From positions 4,032-31,629 of the forward strand of contig PMBV01000192.1 of NCBI GenBank assembly GCA_003153055.1: DNA of 27,598 nucleotides. The letters are read 5' to 3'. Below, in pieces: positions 18,448 through 25,910 of this stretch (its first letter is position 1; each line of letters begins with the position of its first letter). Source of the DNA: Myxococcales bacterium. Lineage in GTDB: Bacteria > Myxococcota > Myxococcia > Myxococcales > Myxococcaceae. The notes under the pieces were generated by a model. That model did no database searches, was not told the DNA's origin, and saw only the letters and a program-made list of their open reading frames with translations. Made by a program: the position numbers and the translations under genes.

Positions 18448-19215
18448 GTGGGCAAGCTCTTGTCGGTGCGCGGCGCTCGCGCGGGCTACCACGACGTGCC
18501 GGTGCTCGACGGCGTCGACCTGTCGGTGGAGCCGGGCGAGGCCTGGGTCGTCCTGGGCCCCAACGGCGCGGGGAAGTCGACGCTCGTCCGTCTGGTGATG
18601 GGGCTCCTCGCTCCGAGCCAGGGCCACGTCGAGGTCTGCGGCCACCGACTGCCCGAGGTGAAGCCCAAGGCCCTCGCCCTCGACGTGGCCTGGGTGCCCC
18701 AGGTGACGACCGACGACAGCGGCTTCAGCGGCCTCGAGGTCGCGTTGATGGGGTGCGCGCCACGCCTGGGACCCTGGGGCCTGCCCTCCTCGAGCGACGT
18801 GGCCCGGGCCCGCGAGGCGCTCGCCGAGATGGACGCCTCGTCAGTGGCCGACCGGCCCATGGGTGAGCTGTCGGGAGGAGAGCGCCGTCGCGTCTGGCTG
18901 GCCCGCGCCTTGGTGCAGGCGCCGAAGCTGCTGGTGCTCGACGAGCCCACGGCCTTCCTCGACGTCCGCCACCAGGTCGAGATGCTCCGGGTGGTTGGGC
19001 GACGAGTGGCGGAAGGCCTGGGCGTGCTCGCGGTGCTGCACGACGTCAACCTCGCGGCGCGCTTCGCCACCCACGTGCTGTTGCTCAAGGGAGGGCGCGT
19101 GCAGGCCAGCGGCCCGGTGGCCGAGGTGCTGACCGCCGAGCACCTGTCGGCCCTCTACGACGTGCCGATGGGCCCCCCAACGCAGGGAGAGCCGCTCTTC
19201 GTGCCACGCTGGTAG
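18448..19215 (+). CDS. ABC transporter ATP-binding protein (FecE/BtuD/ZnuC-like)
   Basis: The protein has 255 residues from a GTG 16 bp after the kinase stop. All ABC ATPase motifs are present: Walker A GPNGAGKST, Q-loop WVPQ, signature LSGGERRR, Walker B LLVLDEP, and the switch histidine in VLHDVNLA. The sequence is closest in style to metal-siderophore, cobalamin and Zn/Mn importer ATPases (GYHDVPVLDGVDLSVEPGE, LTAEHLSALYDVPM). Such an ATPase needs a membrane permease and normally a binding protein. None is next to it; the fic gene follows instead. It may serve a permease elsewhere, or the permease may have been separated by insertion. Confidence 0.92.
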   Translation: MGKLLSVRGARAGYHDVPVLDGVDLSVEPGEAWVVLGPNGAGKSTLVRLVMGLLAPSQGHVEVCGHRLPEVKPKALALDVAWVPQVTTDDSGFSGLEVALMGCAPRLGPWGLPSSSDVARAREALAEMDASSVADRPMGELSGGERRRVWLARALVQAPKLLVLDEPTAFLDVRHQVEMLRVVGRRVAEGLGVLAVLHDVNLAARFATHVLLLKGGRVQASGPVAEVLTAEHLSALYDVPMGPPTQGEPLFVPRW

Positions 19216-19290
19216 AGACTTCGGGGCGGGGAGGGGGGCGGCGCCGATGCTCGATTCTCGGCGGCCCCGCAGCCTGGGTCCGGGGGCGCA

Positions 19291-19311
19291 TTGCAAATCA
19301 CTTTTACAATC
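19291..19311. promoter_or_regulatory. 21-bp imperfect palindrome, operator-like
   Basis: ATTGCAAA-TCACT-TTTACAAT pairs 7 of 8 positions per arm. It is an AT-rich island in GC-rich DNA, 76 bases after the ABC ATPase stop and 43 bases before the first fic-flanking repeat. The end TACAAT also resembles a -10 box, without a good -35. I cannot assign it to a known regulator. Confidence 0.45.
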
Positions 19312-19353
19312 CCTCGAAGGCGTCTCTGTGGCTCGCTGAAGAGCCTCGCCTTG

Positions 19354-19419
19354 TAACTGTTTCTGAAGCACACTGGCTCATGGCAACAGTTTCTGTAGCC
19401 GGCGAACAGATTCTGCAGG
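19354..19419 (+). repeat. Upstream array of three TAACAGTTTCTGTAG-like motifs
   Basis: Copies are TAACTGTTTCTGAAGC (19354), CAACAGTTTCTGTAGC (19384) and GAACAGATTCTGCAGG (19404). Start-to-start spacing is 30 and 20 bp, whole helical turns, so the copies lie on one face of the DNA. Each is a near-palindrome around TTT (ACAG-TTT-CTGT is perfect in copy 2). The array ends 17 bp before the fic start. This is the pattern of a multi-site operator. Confidence 0.8.
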
Positions 19420-19435
19420 GCCTTGAGAAGGCCAG

Positions 19436-21058
19436 GTGCTGATGTCGCCAGGCCCGCCCTCGTCGATCGAGGTCCCGTCGGGAACGGAGCCAGCGGGTTA
19501 CGCCAAGGCTCTCATCGACTTCGCCCTGACCGTCACGACGCCCCACCGACTCACGTTCATCGCCTCGAAGGGGGCCAAGCGAACGATCGATCGCGATGGG
19601 AAGACGGTCACGGTGCTTCCCCCGGCCTACCGGCAGGAGCCCGTGCTGGTGAGCCAACTGACCTTCGCACTCAAGCACGAAGGCGTGAATCTCGAGGTCC
19701 TCTCCGCTCTCTTCGAACGCGTCGACCTCGAGCCCTTCGAGCGCGAGCTTGGTGAGTTCCTGGCGGCGCATCCCACCGGTCGGTACGTGCGCCAGCTCTG
19801 GTTCCTCTACGAGTACCTCACCGGCCGGCGGCTGCGCACGAGCGACCTCCAGACCGGGAACTACGTGCCCTTGCTGGACGAGGCCGAGTACTACACCGCT
19901 CCAGCAAGGCGGAGCCCCCGCCACCGCATCCTCGACAACCTGCTCGGCACCCGCGCCTTCTGCCCCATGGTCCGTCGAACGGCGCGCCTTCGGGAGTTCG
20001 AGAAAAAGCGCCTGTCCCAAGAGGCCGCGAAGATCGTCGCCGAGTTCGACGAGGGCGCTATCAAGCGCGCGGTCAGCTACCTCTACACCAAGGAGACCCG
20101 CTCCTCCTTCAGCATCGAAGGCGAGAGCCCGAGCTCCAGCAAGACCGAGCGCTTCGTGGGGCTGCTCAAGGCCGTCCCTGGCGTCGAGAAACTGACCCGC
20201 GAGCAGCTGGCGCGCTGGCAAGGCGAGGCGGTGGATCCGCGCTTCGCCGAGGGGGACTACCGCAAGTCCCAAGTCTACGTCGGCGAACAGGTGGATCTCG
20301 TTCGCCAGAAGATCCACTTCATCCCCCCTCGCCCCGAGGATGTTCGCGGGATGATGGACGGGTTGCTGGAGTGCCAGCGGCGAATGGAGGGCACGCCCCT
20401 CGACCCGGTGGTCCAAGCCGCGGTGGCCGCGTTCGGCTTCGTCTTCGTCCACCCGTTCGAGGATGGGAACGGCCGCATCCATCGACTGCTCATTCACTAC
20501 GTCCTCTCGCGCAACGGCTTCACACCGAAGGGGATCATCTTCCCGGTCTCGGCGGTGATGCTGCGGCGGAGGCACGAGTACGACGAAGCGCTCGAGCAGT
20601 TCTCGGTCCCGCTCATGCGCCTGATCGACTACGAGGAGCACGCGGACGGCGCGGTCAGCGTGAAGAACGAGACCGCGCACCTGTACCGCTACTTCGACGC
20701 CACGCCCATGGCGGAGGCGCTCTACGGCTGGGTCGAGCAGACTGTCCGAGAAGAGTTCCGACGAGAGCTCGAGTTCATCGCGGAGTTCCGGAGAATCCGG
20801 CAGGAGATCGACTCGATCGTCGCGCTGCCCGACAAGCAAGCGAACCTCTTCGTCACACTCTGCTTGCAGAACAACGGCCGCCTGTCGCCGGCGAAGAGGG
20901 GGCGCCACTTCGCTCGCCTGACGGACAAGGAGGTGTCCGCGCTCGAGAAGGTGGTGCACAAGCGCATGAGCAGCCTTCGAGGCGCGGCGGCGAAGGGGCG
21001 GGAAGACGAGTCTGGTAAGCGTTTTCGGAGAACCGGGCCCCGGCGTAACAGTTCCTGA
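19436..21058 (+). CDS. Fic-domain AMPylase, class II (self-inhibited), with C-terminal DNA-binding-like domain
   Basis: The protein has 540 residues from a GTG at 19436, five bases after GAGAAGG; ATG at 19442 is the alternative. The Fic active site is intact: HPFEDGNGRIHR with H339. An inhibitory helix motif SFSIEG (E228) lies N-terminal to it, which defines class II Fic proteins that block their own ATP site until relieved. Family members mostly transfer AMP to a hydroxyl group of a target protein. The C-terminus (about 470-520; NNGRLSPAKRGRHFARLTDKEVSALEKVV) looks like the winged-helix tail of many Fic proteins. No separate antitoxin gene is present, as expected for class II. The last 20 residues are basic and extend into the downstream repeat array. 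The target is unknown. Confidence 0.92.
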   Translation: MLMSPGPPSSIEVPSGTEPAGYAKALIDFALTVTTPHRLTFIASKGAKRTIDRDGKTVTVLPPAYRQEPVLVSQLTFALKHEGVNLEVLSALFERVDLEPFERELGEFLAAHPTGRYVRQLWFLYEYLTGRRLRTSDLQTGNYVPLLDEAEYYTAPARRSPRHRILDNLLGTRAFCPMVRRTARLREFEKKRLSQEAAKIVAEFDEGAIKRAVSYLYTKETRSSFSIEGESPSSSKTERFVGLLKAVPGVEKLTREQLARWQGEAVDPRFAEGDYRKSQVYVGEQVDLVRQKIHFIPPRPEDVRGMMDGLLECQRRMEGTPLDPVVQAAVAAFGFVFVHPFEDGNGRIHRLLIHYVLSRNGFTPKGIIFPVSAVMLRRRHEYDEALEQFSVPLMRLIDYEEHADGAVSVKNETAHLYRYFDATPMAEALYGWVEQTVREEFRRELEFIAEFRRIRQEIDSIVALPDKQANLFVTLCLQNNGRLSPAKRGRHFARLTDKEVSALEKVVHKRMSSLRGAAAKGREDESGKRFRRTGPRRNSS

Positions 21059-21081
21059 AGTCGCGTAACTGTTTCTGGAAC
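21016..21081 (+). repeat. Downstream array of the fic-flanking motif (two clear copies, one weak)
   Basis: Clear copies are TAACAGTTCCTGAAGT (21046) and TAACTGTTTCTGGAAC (21066). A weak copy TAAGCGTTTTCGGAGA (21016) lies inside the fic 3' end. Spacing is 30 then 20 bp, identical to the upstream array. The first clear copy overlaps the fic stop region, and the array ends about 70 bp before the tonB start, so it could act on tonB as well as mark the end of the unit. Confidence 0.7.
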
Positions 21082-21151
21082 GCCGTTCGCACGTCGGTGA
21101 GCAGGACCTCGACCGTTGAATCAGGGGAGCGCTACAACGACGTCACCGGCC

Positions 21152-21883
21152 ATGCAGCGATCCTCCACACGCGCCTCGACCTGGCTCCTCCCGGTGGGGC
21201 TCTCGCTGGCCTTGCACCTGGCCCTGTTGCTGGGGCTTGGAACGCTGGCGCTGTCGCTGAAACCACTCGCCCCCCAAACAGCGGCGGCGCCCTCATCGCG
21301 ACACCTCATTCGCGTCGACGTGCTGGGCCACCGAGCCGGCGCCGTGGAGGTCCCGGTGGCAGGCCCCAAGGCTCCGGCCTCCATCGCGGCACCGACTCCA
21401 GTGGCCCATGGACCTTCGACACTCCAAGCGCTGGCGGCCACCGCGCCTCAGCCAACTCAGGCTGGAGCGCCGGCGTCGGCCACCCTGGCGACGGAGAGCG
21501 CCACGGGCCCGGGAGCAGGCGACCGAGACGCGGTCACCACGGGTACGGAAGGGGGAGAAACCGGGCCGGCGGCGCCCACGCTCGGCCCCGTGGAGAAGGG
21601 CCCCAGCGGGCCAGACCTGAGCCAGCTCATGCACCAGCGACTCGCCAGCGCGGCAGAGCGTTGCTACCCGGCGGCCGCGCGTCGGTTCCGGCAAGTCGGT
21701 GTCGTGACGGTCGGCTTCTGCGTCACCGACTCCGGCGGGGTCAACGAGGTGCGGCTGCGGCGCTCGAGCGGCGCCATGCTCCTCGACGACGCCGCCACCG
21801 CCTGCGTCGTCCCTGGCGCCGTGCCGTTGCCGCGCGAGGCAACCGGCCGCTGCTTCGAGGTGCCGGTTCACTTCGGGCGGTAG
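21152..21883 (+). CDS. TonB-family energy-transducing protein
   Basis: The protein has 243 residues from the ATG at 21152; a TTG at 21116 is an alternative and neither has a strong ribosome site. One N-terminal helix (about 10-36; WLLPVGLSLALHLALLLGLG) with the SLALHL pattern of TonB anchors it in the inner membrane. An Ala/Pro/Gly/Thr-rich periplasmic spacer follows (about 55-155), then a TonB C-terminal-like domain (about 160-243; VGVVTVGFCVTDSGGVNEVRLR). TonB passes proton-motive energy from ExbB-ExbD to outer-membrane receptors, presumably including the receptor at 12589. ExbB/ExbD genes are not here. The C-terminal domain holds four cysteines (RCYP, GFCVT, TACVV, GRCFE), unusual for TonB and suggesting disulfides. 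Confidence 0.8.
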   Translation: MQRSSTRASTWLLPVGLSLALHLALLLGLGTLALSLKPLAPQTAAAPSSRHLIRVDVLGHRAGAVEVPVAGPKAPASIAAPTPVAHGPSTLQALAATAPQPTQAGAPASATLATESATGPGAGDRDAVTTGTEGGETGPAAPTLGPVEKGPSGPDLSQLMHQRLASAAERCYPAAARRFRQVGVVTVGFCVTDSGGVNEVRLRRSSGAMLLDDAATACVVPGAVPLPREATGRCFEVPVHFGR

Positions 21884-21916
21884 CGACGTCGACGCCTGAG
21901 GGCCGGCGCCAGACCA

Positions 21917-23479
21917 TCACGGCGACATCAGCTCGGCGATCTCCTCGCGCAAGACGAGCTGGTCGCCAAACCGCCCCGCCACCTCGAGGAGCTGTTCGAG
22001 CCGATGATGATCGACCCGATGGCTCTCTCTCATCTTTCGCACCTCGAGGTAGAGAGCGGCGAGCTCGGGAGAGAGTGCCTCGGCCTTGTGCCGCCGGGCG
22101 ACCTCCTCGGAGGCCCCGGCCTGGAAGCTGTCGAGCGGGCCGAAGTACTCATCCCACCGAGCCGGGTCGGCCGGCCCTCCAGCCACGGAGGGGATGGCCT
22201 CGGCGATGGCCACGTTCGACCAGGTCGGCACAGCCAGCGGTCGGCCCCGCGCCCAGACGTGGAAGTCCACCACCTCGTGACCCTCGACCACGAAGCCCGA
22301 CGCCTCGACCCCGGAGGCCAGGCGGAGCGAAAACGGGCCCCGGGCCGGCAGCCGCTCCCTGCCGATCAACACCACCGCGTCGATGCGTTTGGGGCCCTCC
22401 ACCGAGCGAAACGCGCGGGAGATCATCGTGGGCCCGCTGAGCTCGAGCACCGAGGCGGTGAGGTTGGGGCCAGTCTGCTGGGCCGCCGAGTGAACCTCGC
22501 GCAAGGCACCGGTGACCTCGATGGGCTCACCGTGGGCCTTCTTCAGCACCAGGTGGTTCACCGCTCGGCTGCGCAGGGCCTCGTCGAGCCCGTAGTCACC
22601 GCCTCGCACGAAGGCCAGCGTCGCCTTGAACTCGCCCAGCACGTCGGCGAGCTGGCCGAAGTCCTCGGCCACGAAGAGCTGCGGCTGCATGCGGGTGATG
22701 TCGTAGGCCGTGTCGGCACAGGCCACCGAGAGCGGCACCTTGCGCACCTGGGGCGTGAGGCAGTGCTCGGCTTCGCCGATGCTCGAGAGCAGACCGGCCC
22801 CGTAGAGCCTGGGCGCCTCGAGCGAGCCGACGAGGCCGTACTCGGCGGTCCACCAATACAGCCGACTCGCCTTGGTCGACTCCGACACGTACCGCACCGA
22901 GCGCGCGGCGGCGTCGAGCCGGGCCTGGGCGTGGGCCACGTCAGCCGGAGTGGCCAGGGGGTCCTCCTTCACCACCGACAGGGCTCGAATGGCCTCGAAC
23001 AGGGCGCGATCCTCAGCCGAGGCGATGGCTTTGAACCCCACCTCACCACAGGCCCGGAGGTACGCCGCGTAGGCCTGGTCGGCGAGGATCGGCGCGTGCC
23101 CGGCGCTCTCGTGAACGATGTCGGGGGCCGGCGTGTAGAGGAGCGTCTGGTGCCCCCTGATGTCCGCGGCGATGGCCAAGACGCCCCGCGCCTGGAGCTC
23201 GGTGAAGACCGCCGGGGGAACGAAGCCCCGCACTCCCACGCAGCTCCAGCCCAACCGCGCGAGGCGGGCGTTCATCGTCTCGAGCCGGGGAATGGCCTCG
23301 GCGTCGATGCCCGTCTCCTCGAGCCCCTTCAGGTACACCGGGTGGGCCTTCGCCTCGAGGTGCCGCCGGAGGCGCCGGAGAATGTGCCGCCACACCGCGT
23401 GATCTCTCGGAGTGTACGACTCGTAGTGCTGTTGAACGACGTAGCGCTTGAGATGCGGGGGGAGCGCGTCGGGCGACAT
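21917..23479 (-). CDS. Aromatic amino acid (phenylalanine-4-type) hydroxylase, long form
   Basis: The protein has 520 residues from the ATG at 23479; an in-frame TTG at 23515 is less likely. The iron site of biopterin-dependent aromatic amino acid hydroxylases is intact: PDIVHESAGH (H123, H128 from this start) and WWTAEYGL (E213). Conserved context includes GLVGSLEAPRLYGAGLLSSIGEAEHCL. The catalytic domain covers roughly 50-320. About 200 further residues follow, with no obvious relation to the short (about 260-300 residue) bacterial PhhA; longer forms are known in some bacteria. The likely reaction is Phe to Tyr with O2 and a tetrahydropterin in the cytosol. The gene is convergent with tonB, 33 bp away. 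Confidence 0.9.
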   Translation of the reverse strand: MSPDALPPHLKRYVVQQHYESYTPRDHAVWRHILRRLRRHLEAKAHPVYLKGLEETGIDAEAIPRLETMNARLARLGWSCVGVRGFVPPAVFTELQARGVLAIAADIRGHQTLLYTPAPDIVHESAGHAPILADQAYAAYLRACGEVGFKAIASAEDRALFEAIRALSVVKEDPLATPADVAHAQARLDAAARSVRYVSESTKASRLYWWTAEYGLVGSLEAPRLYGAGLLSSIGEAEHCLTPQVRKVPLSVACADTAYDITRMQPQLFVAEDFGQLADVLGEFKATLAFVRGGDYGLDEALRSRAVNHLVLKKAHGEPIEVTGALREVHSAAQQTGPNLTASVLELSGPTMISRAFRSVEGPKRIDAVVLIGRERLPARGPFSLRLASGVEASGFVVEGHEVVDFHVWARGRPLAVPTWSNVAIAEAIPSVAGGPADPARWDEYFGPLDSFQAGASEEVARRHKAEALSPELAALYLEVRKMRESHRVDHHRLEQLLEVAGRFGDQLVLREEIAELMSP

Positions 23480-23595
23480 GACCACTTGCTTGCTCGCGTG
23501 CACGAGCCGGCGCAAGGTGAAGTGCGTCGCGCTCCAGGTGACTGGAGCTGGACCTGGCCGTTGTCGCTGCCTTCAGTCAGCAGGGCACCGGGAAC

Positions 23596-23910
23596 TCAGC
23601 CGAGGATACGCTCGATGCCCGCATCAAGCTCGGTATCGACAGATGGGCGACCTGCCGAGGTCAAGATGAGCTCCTCGCCTCTCGCGTTGACGGAGCGGGC
23701 ATGCACCGGCGCGCCGTCCCAGTCTTTTCGCGTCGACACGCCCAGGGCCCCCAGCTCCTCGAGGTTCCCTGGCCCAGTACCGGCGATGAGCAGCCCATCA
23801 GACGTCGTCAAGGCGATGGCGGTCACCCCAAGGCGCTTCACCGCCTCCTCGAGTAGCAGCGTCAAGGCCTGCTGGCGCGCGGTGGTACGGGACGGCGTAC
23901 GTCTTTCCAT
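23596..23910 (-). CDS. Small Roadblock/LC7-like protein
   Basis: The protein has 104 residues from the ATG at 23910, which follows GGAG six bases upstream. An in-frame TTG at 23925 is ruled less likely because that ribosome site would lie inside the gene. After a basic N-terminus it reads LTLLLEEAVKRLGVTAIALTTSDGLLIAGTG, the helix-strand-turn-strand start of Roadblock/LC7 domains, whose myxobacterial relatives (such as MglB) act on small GTPases. The domain here is short and the second half (GRPSVDTELDAGIERILG) is less typical. No GTPase gene is nearby. The assignment rests on the N-terminal pattern alone. It is isolated from the porin gene by a terminator. Confidence 0.6.
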   Translation of the reverse strand: MERRTPSRTTARQQALTLLLEEAVKRLGVTAIALTTSDGLLIAGTGPGNLEELGALGVSTRKDWDGAPVHARSVNARGEELILTSAGRPSVDTELDAGIERILG

Positions 23911-23972
23911 TTCGAACTCCGGCAAAAGGGATCAAAGCGTATCAGGCTGAAGCATCTTGTAGCGGAAACAGG

Positions 23973-24019
23973 AAAACGGCCGCCAGGGCCGCCCACCTCT
24001 TGGGGGCGACTGGCGGCCG
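23973..24019 (-). terminator. Intrinsic terminator after the porin gene
   Basis: On the - strand CGGCCGCCAG (24019-24010) pairs perfectly with CTGGCGGCCG (23986-23977). An inner GCCC/GGGC pairing adds to the stem, and TTTTCCTGTTT follows. It lies 50 bases after the porin stop and before the Roadblock-like gene on the same strand. Confidence 0.85.
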
Positions 24020-24069
24020 ATACCTGCCACCGCGACTTGCTCGAGAGCAAGCCGAGGTGCCCGAAGGAC

Positions 24070-25374
24070 TTAGAACGCGAGCAGGAAGCCCGTCTCGAAG
24101 CCGAAGGCCTGAGAGACGGAGACCTTGCTGCTGTCGACCGCCTGGAGGGAGTGCTTGGTGCGAACCCAGAAGCCCTCGAACAGGAAGCTGAGGCTCTTCC
24201 AGATCTTCACATCGACGCCCAGGCGACCCATCATGTTCCACTTGATGCCCGAGCCGGTCGTGCCGAGAGCGGCGGTGGTGGAGTTCGCGGCGTAGCTGTA
24301 GGAGGGCACCACGTCGGCGTCGTTGAGAATCGAGGCGCCGCCGAACATGCCGTAGATGCCGACGATGTCCACCGGCACGCGCACCGAGAGGAAGCCGCCC
24401 AGCTCGTACATGTCGATGGGAATGTTGCCAGTGCCCACGCGACCGGTGCCGAGGGTCAGCATATACATGCTGGCGGCGTTGCGGCCGGCGTAGCCCTCGG
24501 CGCGCAGGTTGATTCCGCTCAGCGTGACGTCGGCGTAGACGCCGCCGAGGCCCGCGAAGCTGCGGGTGTCGGCCACGCCGCCGACGCCCTTGTAGAGGAT
24601 GGCGGTGCCGATACCCGAAACACCGATCTTCCCATTCTTCCCGAAGCCGTACTGAGCGCGGAAGGAGAGGGTCGGGGTGAGGGAGGTCTCGACCGCGGTG
24701 TCGACCGCGCCGTTGGTGTTGTTGCGGAGGCCGGCCGAGATGCCGAACTCTCCGTTGCCCACGCCGTAGAGGACCTTTACCTCTTGCCTCATGAAGGCGC
24801 TGTTGCCGGCGAGGAAGAGGGCCCCGACGTAGTTCATGCCGTGGGGGTTGACCGGCTGGGCAAGCTCCCAGTCTTGGCCGGCGGTGACGGTCACGTTGTC
24901 GACCGGCTTCCAGTCAAGCTTGGCGATGCGAAGGCGGGGCACCGAAGCCACCGTGGGCGACGACTTGGTGAAGTCGAGGAAGTCCATCTCGATGTGCGCG
25001 TGGTACGGGGTGCCCTCGCCGACGTGGAAACCGAGGCGAGACTGGCCGACCTGGAAGGTCAGCCGGCCCGAGTCAGGGCTGGACGCCAACACCGGGTTGG
25101 CCGCGGCGGTGACCGCCGTCGCGTTCTGCTGGCTGTACGATTCTACCGCGCTGCCCGCGCCGATGATGGTGGGCTTGATCATTCCGTAGATGCGGAAGAG
25201 CGGGGGAGCCTCCTTCACCGGCTCCGGCTTGGGGGGCTCGACCTTCACCACCTCGAGCACTTTGGGTGCCTCGGTGACTCCAGCGCCCGCAGCTGCTCCA
25301 CCTTCAGGAACTGGCGCCGTCTGAGCCGCCACAGTCAGAGTCCACAAACACGTCGACAACAAAAAGATGCGCAT
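24070..25374 (-). CDS. DcaP-like outer-membrane porin
   Basis: The protein has 434 residues from the ATG at 25374, with GGGGGTG just upstream and a clear signal peptide (MRIFLLSTCLWTLTVAAQ). An upstream in-frame ATG at 25428 would spoil the signal and is rejected. A short Pro/Val-rich periplasmic segment (about 20-55) precedes the barrel, as in DcaP-type porins. The barrel starts LFRIYGMIKPTIIGAGSA and has alternating strands, including GRLTFQVGQSRLGFHVGEG, AHIEMDFLDF and VTAGQDWELAQP. The C-terminal residue is phenylalanine (FETGFLLAF), the usual signal for outer-membrane assembly. DcaP relatives pass small dicarboxylic or aromatic compounds; the substrate here is unknown. A terminator follows and a possible sigma-54 promoter precedes it. 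Confidence 0.8.
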   Translation of the reverse strand: MRIFLLSTCLWTLTVAAQTAPVPEGGAAAGAGVTEAPKVLEVVKVEPPKPEPVKEAPPLFRIYGMIKPTIIGAGSAVESYSQQNATAVTAAANPVLASSPDSGRLTFQVGQSRLGFHVGEGTPYHAHIEMDFLDFTKSSPTVASVPRLRIAKLDWKPVDNVTVTAGQDWELAQPVNPHGMNYVGALFLAGNSAFMRQEVKVLYGVGNGEFGISAGLRNNTNGAVDTAVETSLTPTLSFRAQYGFGKNGKIGVSGIGTAILYKGVGGVADTRSFAGLGGVYADVTLSGINLRAEGYAGRNAASMYMLTLGTGRVGTGNIPIDMYELGGFLSVRVPVDIVGIYGMFGGASILNDADVVPSYSYAANSTTAALGTTGSGIKWNMMGRLGVDVKIWKSLSFLFEGFWVRTKHSLQAVDSSKVSVSQAFGFETGFLLAF

Positions 25375-25411
25375 GGCACCCCCATCGGTAGTGAGTTGAC
25401 GGGCGCCGTTT

Positions 25412-25428
25412 CGCATCAATCGAGCCAA
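25412..25428 (-). promoter_or_regulatory. Candidate sigma-54 (-24/-12) promoter of the porin gene
   Basis: The - strand reads TTGGCTCGATTGATGCG, a GG-N10-GC arrangement close to the TGGCACG-N4-TTGC consensus. A start about 12 bases downstream would leave a leader of roughly 27 bases before the ATG. It is one short match and no enhancer-binding site was identified. Confidence 0.35.
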
Positions 25429-25600
25429 TGCTCAAGAAAAGGAGCAGACAATCTAACTCCTCGGAACGCCTTTTCTTTGACGCAATCGGTCGATTTCCTT
25501 GCGCACGGGGTCAGTTACACAAAGAAACGTTGCGCTACGAAACGAAACGAGGCAGCCGAGACATCGAGCGAACGGACGCGTCGTGCAGGAGAAACACTTC

Positions 25601-25632
25601 GGGCCGCGTGCCTTGCGAAAAGGACGCGGCCC
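25601..25632 (-). terminator. Hairpin terminator after rpsN-rpmB
   Basis: On the - strand GGGCCGCGT pairs perfectly with ACGCGGCCC. Inside, CCTT pairs with AAGG around TTCGC. The following bases GAAGTGTTTCT form only a weak T-tract. It starts about 35 bases after the rpmB stop. Confidence 0.6.
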
Positions 25633-25666
25633 TTGGGGCCCAGCGAGGCTGCTCTGACGACGACCC

Positions 25667-25900
25667 TTAGAGCTCGCCGCTGGCTTCCAGCTCGGCCACC
25701 ACTCGGTCGATGCCGCGCTTGTTGATGATGCGCAACCCGTGAGCGGAGACGCGAAGCGTCACCCACTTCTTCATGCTCGCCACCCAAAACCGGTGCTTCT
25801 GGAGGTTGGGGAGTGAGCGAGTCTTCGTCTTGTTGTTGGCGTGGCTGACGTTGTTGCCGACCATCGGGCGCTTGCCCGTCACCTGACACACGCGGCTCAT
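25667..25900 (-). CDS. rpmB: 50S ribosomal protein L28
   Basis: The protein has 77 residues, full length for bL28. It is a near-standard sequence: [51 protein letters not shown]. It belongs to the form without the zinc CxxC pairs. AAGGAG lies six bases before the ATG and overlaps the rpsN stop codon, so rpmB is translated from the rpsN transcript. It forms part of the large ribosomal subunit. Confidence 0.97.
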   Translation of the reverse strand: MSRVCQVTGKRPMVGNNVSHANNKTKTRSLPNLQKHRFWVASMKKWVTLRVSAHGLRIINKRGIDRVVAELEASGEL

Positions 25901-25910
25901 GAGAGTCTCC

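Noticed and set aside
19354..19419. fic-flanking motif copies as a CRISPR array
   Set aside because: The units are only 15-16 bp with 4-14-bp gaps, diverge from one another, and no cas gene is present.
23480..23515. TTG start adding 12 residues to the aromatic amino acid hydroxylase
   Set aside because: No ribosome site before the TTG and an ATG begins a reasonable N-terminus at 23479.
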